Source: Clostridiales bacterium
GTDB lineage: Bacteria; Bacillota; Clostridia; Christensenellales; Aristaeellaceae
Direction of reading: 5' to 3'
Assembly: GCA_015056205.1 (NCBI GenBank)
Contig: SVGS01000014.1
Location: 19,358-83,357, forward strand
Length of the DNA: 64,000 bases
Shown in pieces: positions 16,941-25,751 of the stretch. Numbering within the stretch: the first letter of the stretch is position 1; each line of letters starts with the position of its first letter. The position numbers and the translations under genes are program-made. The notes under the pieces were generated by a model. That model ran no database searches. It was not told the origin of the DNA and was given only the letters and a program-made list of their open reading frames with translations.

Positions 16941-18104
16941 TTACTTGATCAGGCCTTCATGCCGTTTGATCACATCGTCCAGGCTGTAGTTCTCCGCGTC
17001 CTTTTCCAGATCTGCGTAGGTCACGTCGGGATTGAAGACCAGCATCATCCGGGAAATTTCCTCCGCGGTGTACGGCGGAATATCGGATTCAACATACTTG
17101 CAATAGTTCTCATAGTCTTCATAGGAGGTGATCTCCAGGTATTTCCGGGTCAGGGGCTGGGTCTTGTCCGGAATCATCTGCACGCCGTCATGCACGTAGT
17201 TGTACAGGATCGCAAAAGCCACCATGACCGTGGGGTACTGGCCGCCGCAGGTCCACAGCTGCACGCCATTCTGGAAATACACGCCCGTCTGGGAAGCGAT
17301 GTCCACCGTGGTATACTTCACGGAGCCGTCCGTCAGCATCTCGGATTCCAGTGCGGAATAAACAGCGTCGGAGGAAGCGGTGGAAACATAGCCGTCCATG
17401 ATCCCGCCGAAGGAAGCCGCAAAGGTCGGAATATCATCCTGCGCAAGACCGATGCTGTAGGAGTCTGCCAGCAGCTTCATGTCCGGATGCGCGGCGATGA
17501 AGTCCCTCATGGCCTTGGCCCGGTCGTCGTGGGATTTCACAAAGCCCTGGGTCAGACCGGAGAAGCAGATGTTGCGGCAACCCGCATCGTACAGCACTTC
17601 CAGGCAGCGGGTGCCGGCCCAGTAGTCAGCGTCCACAACGCCGCCCAGATAGTAGGGATTGGCTGCCATGCCCTGCACTTCATTCTCCGCGGAGGGGAAA
17701 CCGCAGGCGGAGATGAAGGGCACCTTGTACTTTTCGCAGACGCTCAGCAGCGCCTGGGAACCGCCGACGTAGATCACGCCGTCAACATCTCCGGCTGCCA
17801 GCACGGATTCCAGATTGCTCACAGCTTCATCACCCTGGCCGGATTCAAAGAAGAAAGGTTCAATGTTGAACGCTTTGCACAGGTAGTCGAAGCAGAGGCG
17901 GAACTGCTGTCCCAGCTTGTCGGTGAAGGAATAGTAGGAGAAGGCGAATTTATAGCGGGGCAGACCGTTCAGAATGTCCTGATCCAGCATGGAGGTGTCC
18001 GGATCCGCGAAATAGACGTCGCCGGTACCGGCCACTTCAGCGGTGGCGGAGACGATTCCCAGTGCCAGGCACAGGGCGAGGAGGAGAGCGATGAATTTCT
18101 TCAT
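16941..18104 (-). CDS. Sugar ABC transporter substrate-binding protein
   Basis: 387 residues from ATG 18104, AAGGA upstream. A signal peptide is evident (MKKFIALLLALCLALGIVSA, cleavage near ATA-EV); there is no lipobox Cys immediately after it, unusual for a Gram-positive binding protein unless it is anchored otherwise. The mature part shows a type I periplasmic-binding fold: KFAFSYYSFTDKLGQQFRLC, GVIYVGGSQALLSV, YLGGVVDADYWAGTRCLEVL, and a second lobe ending with the hinge TVMVAFAILYNY. Related to ribose/galactose binding proteins. It sits between the two permease genes and is followed by a stem-loop. Confidence 0.85.
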   Translation of the reverse strand: MKKFIALLLALCLALGIVSATAEVAGTGDVYFADPDTSMLDQDILNGLPRYKFAFSYYSFTDKLGQQFRLCFDYLCKAFNIEPFFFESGQGDEAVSNLESVLAAGDVDGVIYVGGSQALLSVCEKYKVPFISACGFPSAENEVQGMAANPYYLGGVVDADYWAGTRCLEVLYDAGCRNICFSGLTQGFVKSHDDRAKAMRDFIAAHPDMKLLADSYSIGLAQDDIPTFAASFGGIMDGYVSTASSDAVYSALESEMLTDGSVKYTTVDIASQTGVYFQNGVQLWTCGGQYPTVMVAFAILYNYVHDGVQMIPDKTQPLTRKYLEITSYEDYENYCKYVESDIPPYTAEEISRMMLVFNPDVTYADLEKDAENYSLDDVIKRHEGLIK

Positions 18105-18170
18105 GGTTTTCTTTTCCTTTCTGTGTTGTATATTTGTTTGCCGCCCAGCGGCATTGGAACCTGGTTGAAA

Positions 18171-19175
18171 TCAGCTGACCAGCTTGCCGGCGCTCCGGTC
18201 ATAGCTCAGCGCAACGATAATCACGAACAGAATGCCCTTCACGCCGCTGACCAGCAGGGCGTCCAGACCCCACAGCTGCAGGCCGTTGGACAGGCAGGTC
18301 ACCGTCAGTGCGCCGATAATGGCGGACAGGATCCTGGATTTTTCGCCGCCGGTCATGGGGAAGCCGCCCAGCACGATGGCCATCATGATGTTGAATTCGT
18401 AGCCGTTGCCGGAATAGGCGGATACGGTTCCGGCCCGGAAGAAGGCGAACACGGAAGCGATGCCCACGCAGGTGCCCATCAGCAGGTAGGCCATGAAGAT
18501 CACCCGGTTCTTGCTGACCCCGGCCTGCTGGGCCGTCAGCATGTTGCCGCCCAGAGCCTTGTTGTATTTGCCGATGGTGGTGTAGTTGAACAGGTAGATG
18601 CCCAGGGAGATCACCACGGCCAGGATCACGGCCTTGATGGCTGTGTTGTTCATGAACGCGTAGTCCGAGAACAGAATCGAGATATCGCTGTTGGTAGTCG
18701 CCGTCTTCAGAATGCCGGTAAAGGAGGTACGCACCGTCATGGATCCGATGAATACCGGCACGCTCAGCAGCAGGGAGATGGCCGCCGTGCAGCTGGCGCC
18801 GATCACACATACCGCCACGCAGGCCAGGATGCAGATGGGAAGCGGTACTCCCGCCAGAATCAGCAGTCCGCACACCAGCTGGGCCACGCCGGACACCGCG
18901 CCGATGCTGAAGTCCATGCCTCCGTGGGCATACACGAAGGAGGATCCCACCGCGATCATGATCAGCACGAAGCCCTGGTTGATCAGATTGCCGATGTTAT
19001 CCGCGGAAACGAATTTTCCCTGGGTAACGATGATGAAGAACCCTACGATAAAAATCAGGCCGAAATACGGTACGATGGAATTGATCAGTGCCTTCCGGGC
19101 CGCTTTCTTTTCCAGCGCCGCCTGAATGGCCTCGTTTTTCTCGTTGTGTCTGATTGCGTTATTGTCAGCCATCAT
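18171..19175 (-). CDS. Sugar ABC transporter permease 1 (RbsC-like)
   Basis: About 334 residues; ATG 19175 or 19172 follows AGGTGAAG, and a GTG at 19181 overlaps the likely Shine-Dalgarno. There are about ten membrane segments, with the class motif GGMDFSIGAVSGVAQLVCG (the second helix region) and LGGNMLTAQQAGVSKNRVIF (ATPase contact loop). It begins 12 bases after the ATPase stop. It is only distantly similar to permease 2, which supports two specialised halves of one channel rather than a recent duplication. Confidence 0.85.
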   Translation of the reverse strand: MMADNNAIRHNEKNEAIQAALEKKAARKALINSIVPYFGLIFIVGFFIIVTQGKFVSADNIGNLINQGFVLIMIAVGSSFVYAHGGMDFSIGAVSGVAQLVCGLLILAGVPLPICILACVAVCVIGASCTAAISLLLSVPVFIGSMTVRTSFTGILKTATTNSDISILFSDYAFMNNTAIKAVILAVVISLGIYLFNYTTIGKYNKALGGNMLTAQQAGVSKNRVIFMAYLLMGTCVGIASVFAFFRAGTVSAYSGNGYEFNIMMAIVLGGFPMTGGEKSRILSAIIGALTVTCLSNGLQLWGLDALLVSGVKGILFVIIVALSYDRSAGKLVS

Positions 19176-19187
19176 CTTCACCTGCCC

Positions 19188-20699
19188 TTAAATAATGTAC
19201 TCAATGACGGTCTTCTCGCTCAGCTCTTCGCTGCGCATCAGTTCCTTGGTAAAATGACCGTCCTTGAACAGCATGATCCGGTCGCTCATTCCGATCAGTT
19301 CCAGCAGCTCCTCGGAGATCATGATGATCGCCTTTCCCTGCCGCTTCAGATCCATCATCAGCTTGTACATATCCGCCTTGACGCCCACGTCGATACCGCG
19401 GGTGGGGCAGTCCAGAATCAACACGTCCGATGTGGTTCCCAGCCACTTGGAGAAAACCACCTTCTGCTTGTTGCCGCCGGAGAGTTCCTTCACCAGCTGT
19501 TCTCCGTTCCGGCACTTGATGGACATGACCTTGATCTGTTTGTTCGTCAGTTCCTTTTCGCTCCTGGGGGAGATATAGCCCAGGGCTTTTTTCATGTTCC
19601 GCAGGGAGGGCAGTACGATATTGTTTTTGATGGAAGCGCCCAGAATGACCGATTCTTTGTCCCGGTCCTTTGAAACGTACGCCATGTTGTAGCTTACGGC
19701 CGTCACCGGGTCCGTCACCGGCTTTTTCTTTCCGTCCTTGATGATGTTGACTTCGCCGGTCAGGGGCTTCTCAATGCCGTAGAGCACCTTGCCCAGCTCG
19801 TGCATGCCGCAGTCGGACAGGCCGCCGAAGCCCAGGATCTCGCCCTTGTGCAGCTTCACGTCCACGTTCTCAAACCCGTTGCGCAGGGAGATGTGGTCCG
19901 CCTGCAGCACCACTTCGTCGCTGCTGGTGCCGTCAAAGTCGTCCCGGTAGTAGCTGCCTGCCAGCTCCCGGCCCACCATCAGCTTCCGCATCAGCTCGAT
20001 GGACATCTGTTCCTTGTTCAGCGTGTCGATGATGACTCCGTCCCGCAGAACCGTAATGGTGTTGCAGACCTCCATCAGCTCGTCCAGGTCGTGGCTGATG
20101 AAGAGCACGGCCTTGTTCTCTTCATGAAGGCGGTTGATCAGGTTGTAGATCAGGCGGCGGCCCTTGGTAGCCAGCGCGGTGGTGGTCTCGTCGATGATCA
20201 GCAGATCCGGATTGGTCGACATGGCCCGGGCGATCTCCACGATCTTCCGGTCTTCAAAGTTCAGCATGTCAATGGGCATGCTGCCCTTGATCTCCGGCGC
20301 GCCGATATCCGCCAGCACCCTGTCCGCTTCCGCGTTGATCTTCTTCCAGCTGAGGAGTCCGCCCTTGGCAAACTGTTCCAGCCGGCCCGCGAAGATGTTG
20401 GCCGCCACGGTAATCCCGCTGATGGTACCCATTTCCTGAATGATCATGCTGACCCCGTGCTCCTGGGCGTCCACCATGCTCTTGGGATGGTATTCCTGTC
20501 CCTTCAGGATAAAGGTGCCGCTGTCCTCCTTCTGCGCTCCCGCGACAATGGACGAGAAAGTGGATTTACCCGAGCCGTTCTCTCCGATCAGACCCCGGAT
20601 CTCCCCCAGACTGATGTCCACGTCCACGTCGATCAGGGCCCGCGTGGCGCCGAAGTTCTTGTTCACGCCGCGTGCGGAAAGCAATAGATTCTCGCTCAT
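19188..20699 (-). CDS. Sugar ABC transporter ATPase (RbsA/MglA-like, double domain)
   Basis: 503 residues from ATG 20699 with AGGAGG twelve bases upstream. Two ATP-binding domains: Walker A GENGSGKST (about 40), Walker B LLIIDETT, and second-half signature LSGGNKQKVVFSKWL with LILDCPTRGIDVG. The first-domain signature region (MLNFEDRKIVEIARAM) is degenerate and the second lacks a good Walker A, which is normal for RbsA/MglA-type proteins. It powers uptake through the two permeases. It follows the GH2 gene and a GC-rich hairpin. Confidence 0.9.
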   Translation of the reverse strand: MSENLLLSARGVNKNFGATRALIDVDVDISLGEIRGLIGENGSGKSTFSSIVAGAQKEDSGTFILKGQEYHPKSMVDAQEHGVSMIIQEMGTISGITVAANIFAGRLEQFAKGGLLSWKKINAEADRVLADIGAPEIKGSMPIDMLNFEDRKIVEIARAMSTNPDLLIIDETTTALATKGRRLIYNLINRLHEENKAVLFISHDLDELMEVCNTITVLRDGVIIDTLNKEQMSIELMRKLMVGRELAGSYYRDDFDGTSSDEVVLQADHISLRNGFENVDVKLHKGEILGFGGLSDCGMHELGKVLYGIEKPLTGEVNIIKDGKKKPVTDPVTAVSYNMAYVSKDRDKESVILGASIKNNIVLPSLRNMKKALGYISPRSEKELTNKQIKVMSIKCRNGEQLVKELSGGNKQKVVFSKWLGTTSDVLILDCPTRGIDVGVKADMYKLMMDLKRQGKAIIMISEELLELIGMSDRIMLFKDGHFTKELMRSEELSEKTVIEYII

Positions 20700-20732
20700 G
20701 CCTGCAACCAACCTCCTGTATGATGTAGTTCC

Positions 20733-20766
20733 TGCCGCCCCGGCCCCGTTTCCGGGGCCGGCGGCA
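20733..20766 (-). promoter_or_regulatory. GC-rich intercistronic hairpin between GH2 and ATPase genes
   Basis: CGGCCCCG and CGGGGCCG pair across TTTC at about 20741-20760, extended by GCCGCC/GGCGGC outer pairs. It lies in the 85-bp gap after the GH2 stop and is not followed by a U-run. A third such GC-rich stem-loop in this operon, so segmental control of the message is likely. Confidence 0.5.
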
Positions 20767-20784
20767 TGAAGATGTTTCCCTTGT

Positions 20785-23199
20785 TTATTTCGCGCGGATG
20801 GTAACGGTCACCGGCTCCAGGCCTTCCGCCTCCACCTTCAGCGTGATGTCCCCGGCGCCGCAGGGGCGGATCACCGCCACCGCCCGGCCGTCGAAGGAGG
20901 TAAACTGTCCGGCGCTGAACTTCTCTTCGCTGGTGGGTTTTCCGGTGCCCAGGGCGATGAGTTCGCCGCATCCGGTGACGGAAGCTTTGATCAGCTTCTC
21001 CGCCGTGTTCTCCACGATGCCGTTCTCCGCCTTCAGCAGGATCTCCACGTAGCTCAGGTCCGTATCGTCGGCGCGGATCTCGTCCCGGTCCGCTTTCGCT
21101 TCCAGATGGACGGAACCTTCCGCGCTGCGGAGCGTGTACCGGCCGGTTTCCTTCCCGTCTTTGCAGACCACCGCGGTCAGTTCACCCGGCTCATAGGGGA
21201 TATCCGCAAAGCCTTTGAATTCCTTCAGCTCGCCCTTCCCGGCTTCCTTCCCGTTCAGCAGCAGGACGAAGCTGTCGCCGTCGCCGAACACGTTCACCCG
21301 CACGGTCTTCCCTTCGTATCCCTTCCAGCTCCATCCGGAGTAGGCGTTGAAGGTTTCCCACATGCCGGAGATCAGGGTCTTCCCGTAGTTCCAGGGATAA
21401 TCTACCGCGATGTAGGGTTCCTTCCGCTGGCCGAAGACGATGGCCCGGTAGTAGCTCATGGGCCGGCGGAAACCGGTGATGTCGATATCCGAGCAGTAGG
21501 CGATGTACCAGGGATAGGCACCCATAAAGCCCTTGGGGGCTCCGTCCTCTTCATATTCCATCTTGCCGATGCCCGCTTCGCCGATGTAGTCCCACCCGGT
21601 CCAGGTGAAATCGCCGATGGCGGTGGGGTTGGCGGTGATCACCGCCCAGTTCTCCGCGATCCGCAGCGGCGTGGTTTCGCTGCCCACCAGCACCCGGTTC
21701 GGGAAGAGCTTCTTGTCCAGCTCGTAGCGGCTTGTGGCGTAGTTGTAGCCGCAAACGTCCAGCAGGTCGAAGCTTTCCCGGGTGGCCTGGGTCACCAGCT
21801 CGGAATTGTTCAGCTGGGCCATGGCGTCCCCCAGGTTGGTCATGGTTTCGTTGATCTCCGCCCCCTGCTGGCCTCCCATCATGGCCGCCAGCTGGTCCAT
21901 CACCGCCAGCATGGTATTGATGGCGTTCATTACGTAGCGGGTGGTGTCCAGGGAGCGGATCTTCTCCGCGATTTTCCTGCCCCAGTCCGCCCCGTTGGGG
22001 GTGCCGGTTTCCGGAATCTCGTTGCCGATGGAGTACAGCACCACGGAGGGATGGTTGAAATCCTTCCCCACGAACCGCTCCGCCTGCTCTTCCCAGAAAA
22101 AGGGGAAGGAGGTGGCGTAGTCATAGCTGGTCTTGTTCCGGGTCCACATATCGCTGAACTCGTCCATCACCAGCATGCCCTTCCGGTCGCAGGCGTCCAG
22201 GAACGCTTTGCTGATGGGGTTATGGGCGCTGCGCACCGCGTTGAATCCCGACGCTTTCAGAATCTCCACCCGGCGTTCCTCCGCCCGTTCAATGGCCGCG
22301 GCGCCGATGAGTCCGTTGTCATGGTGCACGCAGGCACCCCGCAGCTTGATGCTCTTTCCGTTGATCCGCAGTCCGTGCTTCGGATCCAGCTGCAGTTTCC
22401 GCACGCCCAAGTGGCAGCCATCCTCATCCAGGATTTGATCCCCCTGCACCAGGCAGGTCTGGACGCTGTAGAGATAGGGATCCTCCACGTTCCACAGATG
22501 GGCGTTTTCCAGATACAGCCGCTGCTGCACTTCCGTCTTTTCCCCCGGCCAGGCTGTGATCAGGCTTTCACCGCAGATGACGTCCTTCCCTTCCGCGTCC
22601 CGGATCACGGTCTTCACAAGCACCGGCGCGGTGCGATGGCCCCGGTTTTCCACCGTCATGCGGATCAGGGCGGTGGTGCCTTCCTCGTCGATCTCCGGCG
22701 TGGAGACCCGGTAGCTGTCCGGCACCACGTGAATCAGATCGGAAACCAGGATCTTCACGTTCCGGTAGACCCCGGCGCCGGAATACCAGCGGGCGTCCGA
22801 CGCTGTATGGAAGCTGACGGAAATCTTATTCTTTGCCCCGTAGCGGAGGAAGCGGTTGGCCTCCACGTAGAAATTGGAATACCCGTGGGGGAACCCGCCG
22901 GCGTAGTCACCGTTGATATGCACGGAGGCGTTCATGTAGACGCCTTCGAACTCCAGCACCACCAGCTTGTCCGCCCATTCCGCCGGCACGTCGAATTCCT
23001 TTTCAATGGCCTCGGCTACGTAGGGATAATAGGCGTTGCCGCCGCCGCTGGGGCTGTCCGCGCTCCGGTTTTTGTCCAGCATGGAATCAAAAGGAAGCGT
23101 CAGATCCTTCGTTTCTGCCGCTCCGACGCCTCCGATCAGCGCCGCCAGGCCGGTGGGCGCTGCCGTCTTCCAGTTCTTGTTAAAGCTTGTTCTGATCAT
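20785..23199 (-). CDS. GH2 glycosidase (beta-galactosidase-like)
   Basis: 804 residues from ATG 23199, AAAGGATGGAG upstream. Family 2 layout: N-terminal sugar-binding jelly roll (GVYMNASVHINGDYAGG, ASDARWYSGAGVYRNVKI), immunoglobulin-like domain, TIM barrel (GACVHHDNG; RSAHNPISKAFLDACDRKG), then C-terminal beta domains (residues about 590-804). The acid/base Glu is in LYSIGNEIPE and the nucleophile Glu probably in VLVGSETTP. The enzyme hydrolyses beta-linked galactose, glucuronic or similar residues; specificity cannot be read. No signal peptide. It is the first gene of the operon behind the ROK-controlled promoter. Confidence 0.85.
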   Translation of the reverse strand: MIRTSFNKNWKTAAPTGLAALIGGVGAAETKDLTLPFDSMLDKNRSADSPSGGGNAYYPYVAEAIEKEFDVPAEWADKLVVLEFEGVYMNASVHINGDYAGGFPHGYSNFYVEANRFLRYGAKNKISVSFHTASDARWYSGAGVYRNVKILVSDLIHVVPDSYRVSTPEIDEEGTTALIRMTVENRGHRTAPVLVKTVIRDAEGKDVICGESLITAWPGEKTEVQQRLYLENAHLWNVEDPYLYSVQTCLVQGDQILDEDGCHLGVRKLQLDPKHGLRINGKSIKLRGACVHHDNGLIGAAAIERAEERRVEILKASGFNAVRSAHNPISKAFLDACDRKGMLVMDEFSDMWTRNKTSYDYATSFPFFWEEQAERFVGKDFNHPSVVLYSIGNEIPETGTPNGADWGRKIAEKIRSLDTTRYVMNAINTMLAVMDQLAAMMGGQQGAEINETMTNLGDAMAQLNNSELVTQATRESFDLLDVCGYNYATSRYELDKKLFPNRVLVGSETTPLRIAENWAVITANPTAIGDFTWTGWDYIGEAGIGKMEYEEDGAPKGFMGAYPWYIAYCSDIDITGFRRPMSYYRAIVFGQRKEPYIAVDYPWNYGKTLISGMWETFNAYSGWSWKGYEGKTVRVNVFGDGDSFVLLLNGKEAGKGELKEFKGFADIPYEPGELTAVVCKDGKETGRYTLRSAEGSVHLEAKADRDEIRADDTDLSYVEILLKAENGIVENTAEKLIKASVTGCGELIALGTGKPTSEEKFSAGQFTSFDGRAVAVIRPCGAGDITLKVEAEGLEPVTVTIRAK

Positions 23200-23291
23200 G
23201 GGGCTCCATCCTTTCTTCCGTTTGGGTGATGGGTTCCTGTGATTCTGCCTTTAACCGATCCAGACTCATTTTAGTTATGTTACGTAATTTC

Positions 23292-23409
23292 TTTACAAAA
23301 CGGATTATACGTGCAGGTTGTCTGTTTGTAAATAGATTTTTGTAAAAAAATATATATTTTTTTACCATTTGATCTTTCTCTTGACCTGAGATCAGTTGCC
23401 TTCTATAAT
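23292..23409. promoter_or_regulatory. Divergent promoters and candidate ROK operators
   Basis: Plus strand: TTGACC (23381-23386), 17 bp, TATAAT (23404-23409) for the ROK gene. Minus strand: TTACAA (complement of 23326-23331), 16 bp, TATAAT (complement of 23304-23309) for the GH2 operon. TTTACAAA at about 23292-23299 is inverted at 23325-23332 as TTTGTAAA, bracketing the minus promoter. A perfect 24-bp AT palindrome occupies 23342-23365 (GTA7TATATAT7AC). These are candidate operators for the ROK regulator; binding is inference. The rest of 23200-23451 has no gene. Confidence 0.65.
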
Positions 23410-23451
23410 GAGGGCAGCAAAGGCATCGTTGCTGAAAGGAGAATAGCAGGT

Positions 23452-24723
23452 ATGGAACTGCCGGTTTTGAAAGATATAGAACAAAACCTCTCTATCCCGG
23501 ACCGGGTTCTTCACTGCTTCCTGGACGGAGGATCCCACGACGTAAATGAAATAGCCGCGGCGGTGGGCGTCAGCCGGCAGACGGTAATGAAGTTCCTTCA
23601 GTTTTTTATGAGGGATCAGCTGATTGTCGTCGAAGGAAAAGGTGCTTCCGGGGCCAGCGGCGGGAAAAAGCCGTTGCTTTATTCCCTCTCCACTACCCTG
23701 TATCTGCTCTGCGTCACCCTGTGGAATGAAGCCTTCCGCATCAATCTGTTCAACATCCGCGGGGATCTGATCGACCGGATTTCCCTGTATATCCCCCTGC
23801 CGGAAACAGCGCAGGCCGCCGCGGACAATATCGGTCAGCTTTCCGCCATGCTGCTGGAGAAAAACGGGATTTCCCTTTCCGATGTCAAAGGCGTCAGCGT
23901 TTCCGTTCCGGGAACGGTGGACCGGAAGACCAATATGCTGGTCTACAGTCCCCCGGCCCACTTCTGGGGTCCCAACATCCCCCTGGCTGAGTATCTGCAG
24001 CCTTTCTTTTCGGACTCCACCATGATCTTTATCGAATCTCCCGAGAAAATTCATACCGGCATGTACTATCTGGAGCCCAGATACAACCGGACCCGTCTGG
24101 TGGTGCTGGCCGTTGCCCACGACGTGGTTTCCGGCTGCCTCATGGAGAACGGGCATATTCTCAACGGCACCCATTCCCTCATCGGTGAACTCGGGCATAT
24201 GACCGTGGATCCCGATGATTCCGAGGAATGCGAATGCGGTTCACATGGCTGTCTGCAGAAGATGATGTCTCTTCCCCGGCTCTGGCGGATCCTCCGCCGG
24301 GAGGGGCCGGCCTTTCCGGATTCTCCCCTGCTGGCAGGCGATGGCGCCCCCACCTACCGGGAGATCCTGACCGCCGCCCGGGACGGGGACGGCCTGGCTC
24401 TCCTGTGCGAAGACTACATGGTAAAGCAGCTCTCCGTCCTGCTGCATAACCTTTCCGTCTTCTTTGACCCGGATTATGTGATTTTTGCCGGAAAGGACTT
24501 CCCCGTGAGCAGCGCCTTCATCGATAAGCTCTACAGCCGGATCAGTTCCTTCCGGTTTTTCCAGAATGGAGTAAAGCCTTTTGAGATTCTCTTTGATGAT
24601 GTGGATCTGATTGAACGGGACGCCACAGGCTCCATGCTGACCCTCCGCTGGCGGCTGCTCCGCAGCGCGGACGCCTATCTGCACCTGGATATGGAAGGCT
24701 TTATTTATCCCACCCCGATGTGA
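23452..24723 (+). CDS. ROK-family transcriptional regulator (XylR/NagC type)
   Basis: 423 residues from ATG 23452, AAAGGAGAATAGCAGGT upstream. The N-terminal winged helix (HDVNEIAAAVGVSRQTVMKF, about 26-46) binds DNA. The ROK fold follows, with a GVSVSVPGTVDRKTN phosphate-loop region, GELGHMTVDPDD and the family zinc site CECGSHGCLQKM (about residues 261-272). Regulators of this class often bind a sugar such as xylose and release the operator. It is divergently transcribed from the xylo-oligosaccharide operon, so it probably represses it until xylose or an oligosaccharide is present. It could be an activator; the sequence alone does not decide. Confidence 0.85.
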   Translation: MELPVLKDIEQNLSIPDRVLHCFLDGGSHDVNEIAAAVGVSRQTVMKFLQFFMRDQLIVVEGKGASGASGGKKPLLYSLSTTLYLLCVTLWNEAFRINLFNIRGDLIDRISLYIPLPETAQAAADNIGQLSAMLLEKNGISLSDVKGVSVSVPGTVDRKTNMLVYSPPAHFWGPNIPLAEYLQPFFSDSTMIFIESPEKIHTGMYYLEPRYNRTRLVVLAVAHDVVSGCLMENGHILNGTHSLIGELGHMTVDPDDSEECECGSHGCLQKMMSLPRLWRILRREGPAFPDSPLLAGDGAPTYREILTAARDGDGLALLCEDYMVKQLSVLLHNLSVFFDPDYVIFAGKDFPVSSAFIDKLYSRISSFRFFQNGVKPFEILFDDVDLIERDATGSMLTLRWRLLRSADAYLHLDMEGFIYPTPM

Positions 24724-24848
24724 TCATTCTCCGGCCGCCGGCGCCGGATCCTCCCCGCAGTATTTCGCCATGAAATCCTCCGCTTTCAGCGGCCGGTCAA
24801 ACAGGTAGCCCTGCAGGAGCACCTTGCCGAAGTGCTTCAGGTAATCTT
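24724..24848 (-). pseudogene. EAL-domain C-terminal remnant
   Basis: The minus-strand frame encodes about 41 residues reading FGKVLLQGYLFDRPLKAEDF, the typical C-terminal end of EAL domains (c-di-GMP phosphodiesterases), then a stop near 24724. It breaks off at about 24848 where different sequence begins. Only the last tail of the gene is present, convergent with the ROK gene. It marks the end of normal chromosomal context in the cargo. Confidence 0.6.
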
Positions 24849-25105
24849 ACAAATATCTTAGCCACATTGAAAACAGTGTTAAATTCCCCAGTCTGGAAAT
24901 GCTTGTATGTCTTTCCCGAGAGCTTGATGTGTCACTTGATTATCTCATCAGTTCTGATTCAGATCAGACAGCAGATTTCTATGACTCTGCAGAACAGATA
25001 AATCAATTGCTTGCCACAAGTTCCCCGGAGGAGTATTCGTTCCTGATAGAATTAATCACTTTTGTACAAGATCGCATGAAGAAACACGACCTTCTCCCTC
25101 ACTGA
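24849..25105 (+). pseudogene. XRE-type regulator, N-terminally truncated
   Basis: The frame is open from about 24849 (YKYLSHIENSVKFPSLEMLV) to TGA at 25103. The sequence IENSVKFPSLEMLVCLSREL followed by DVSLDYLIS is the second half of an XRE helix-turn-helix domain; the first helices are missing, cut at the EAL junction. The remaining C-terminal tail (ADFYDSAEQINQLLATSS) is typical of small Cro/CI-type proteins. An apparent start at 24899 would give a product without a working DNA-binding domain. Confidence 0.6.
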
Positions 25106-25154
25106 ACCAATAAACCAACAACATCCAACTTAAACATTATCGGATTCATCGTTC

Positions 25155-25283
25155 ATGTCTGAAGTGCTCTAACAGCTTCACTTTCCTGTGCAACACCATC
25201 AGCTGTAGAATCCATTTCTTTTGAGAGTTCCTTGATTACTTTCCGTTCTGCTTTTCTGTATTCCGCATAAATCTGATCTTTGA
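25155..25283 (-). pseudogene. C-terminal remnant of an unknown gene
   Basis: A minus-strand frame reads DQIYAEYRKAERKVIKELSK, continues to VRALQT and stops near 25158. It is charged and helical, like the tail of a larger element-borne protein, and has no start. It adjoins a DndD-like remnant on the other strand at about 25283. Family not recognised. The bases 25106-25154 hold nothing recognisable. Confidence 0.35.
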
Positions 25284-25737
25284 GGATGGTGTCTCCGCCT
25301 ACCGTGACAAACTAAAGAAAAGTGTTGAAGAGGACGCTACGAAATTGTTCCGTGGGATCAGCAGCGACCCCGATTATGTAGCATTGCAGATCAATGATAA
25401 GTATGGTTTATCAATTGTTCATAAGGATGGAGATCTTATTCCCTTAAGGTCTTCTGGTTTTGAGCATGTTGTTGCATTGTCTTTGATAGGTGCGCTTCAT
25501 AAAAATGCTCCATTGAGTGGGCCAATCATTATGGACTCTCCGTTTGGAAGACTGGATCCCACTCATAAACGGAATATAACGAAATCACTTCCCCAAATGT
25601 CTGATGAAGTAATCTTGCTGGCGTATACCGATGAAATTGACGCTGAGCTCGCAAGAAGCCTTCTCGGTAGCAACTTAAAGAAAGAGTATCGGTTACGGAA
25701 ATATGGTTCTTTCCATACGGAAATCGAGTCGCAGTAA
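25275..25737 (+). pseudogene. DndD-like ATPase, C-terminal remnant
   Basis: The frame is open from about 25275 (INLIFEDGVSAYRDKLKK) through 25737. It holds the last 150 residues of an SMC/Rad50-type ATPase: LRSSGFEHVVALSLIGAL (a signature-like helix) and GPIIMDSPFGRLDPTHKRN (Walker B and D-loop). The SPFGRLDxxHRxN pattern recalls DndD, the ATPase of DNA phosphorothioation systems, but other defence ATPases share it. The N-terminal Walker A domain and coiled coils are absent, so this is a fragment. A 14-bp gap separates it from the next small gene, retaining a dndD-dndE-like order. Confidence 0.5.
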
Positions 25738-25751
25738 GGGAGGAAAACAGC

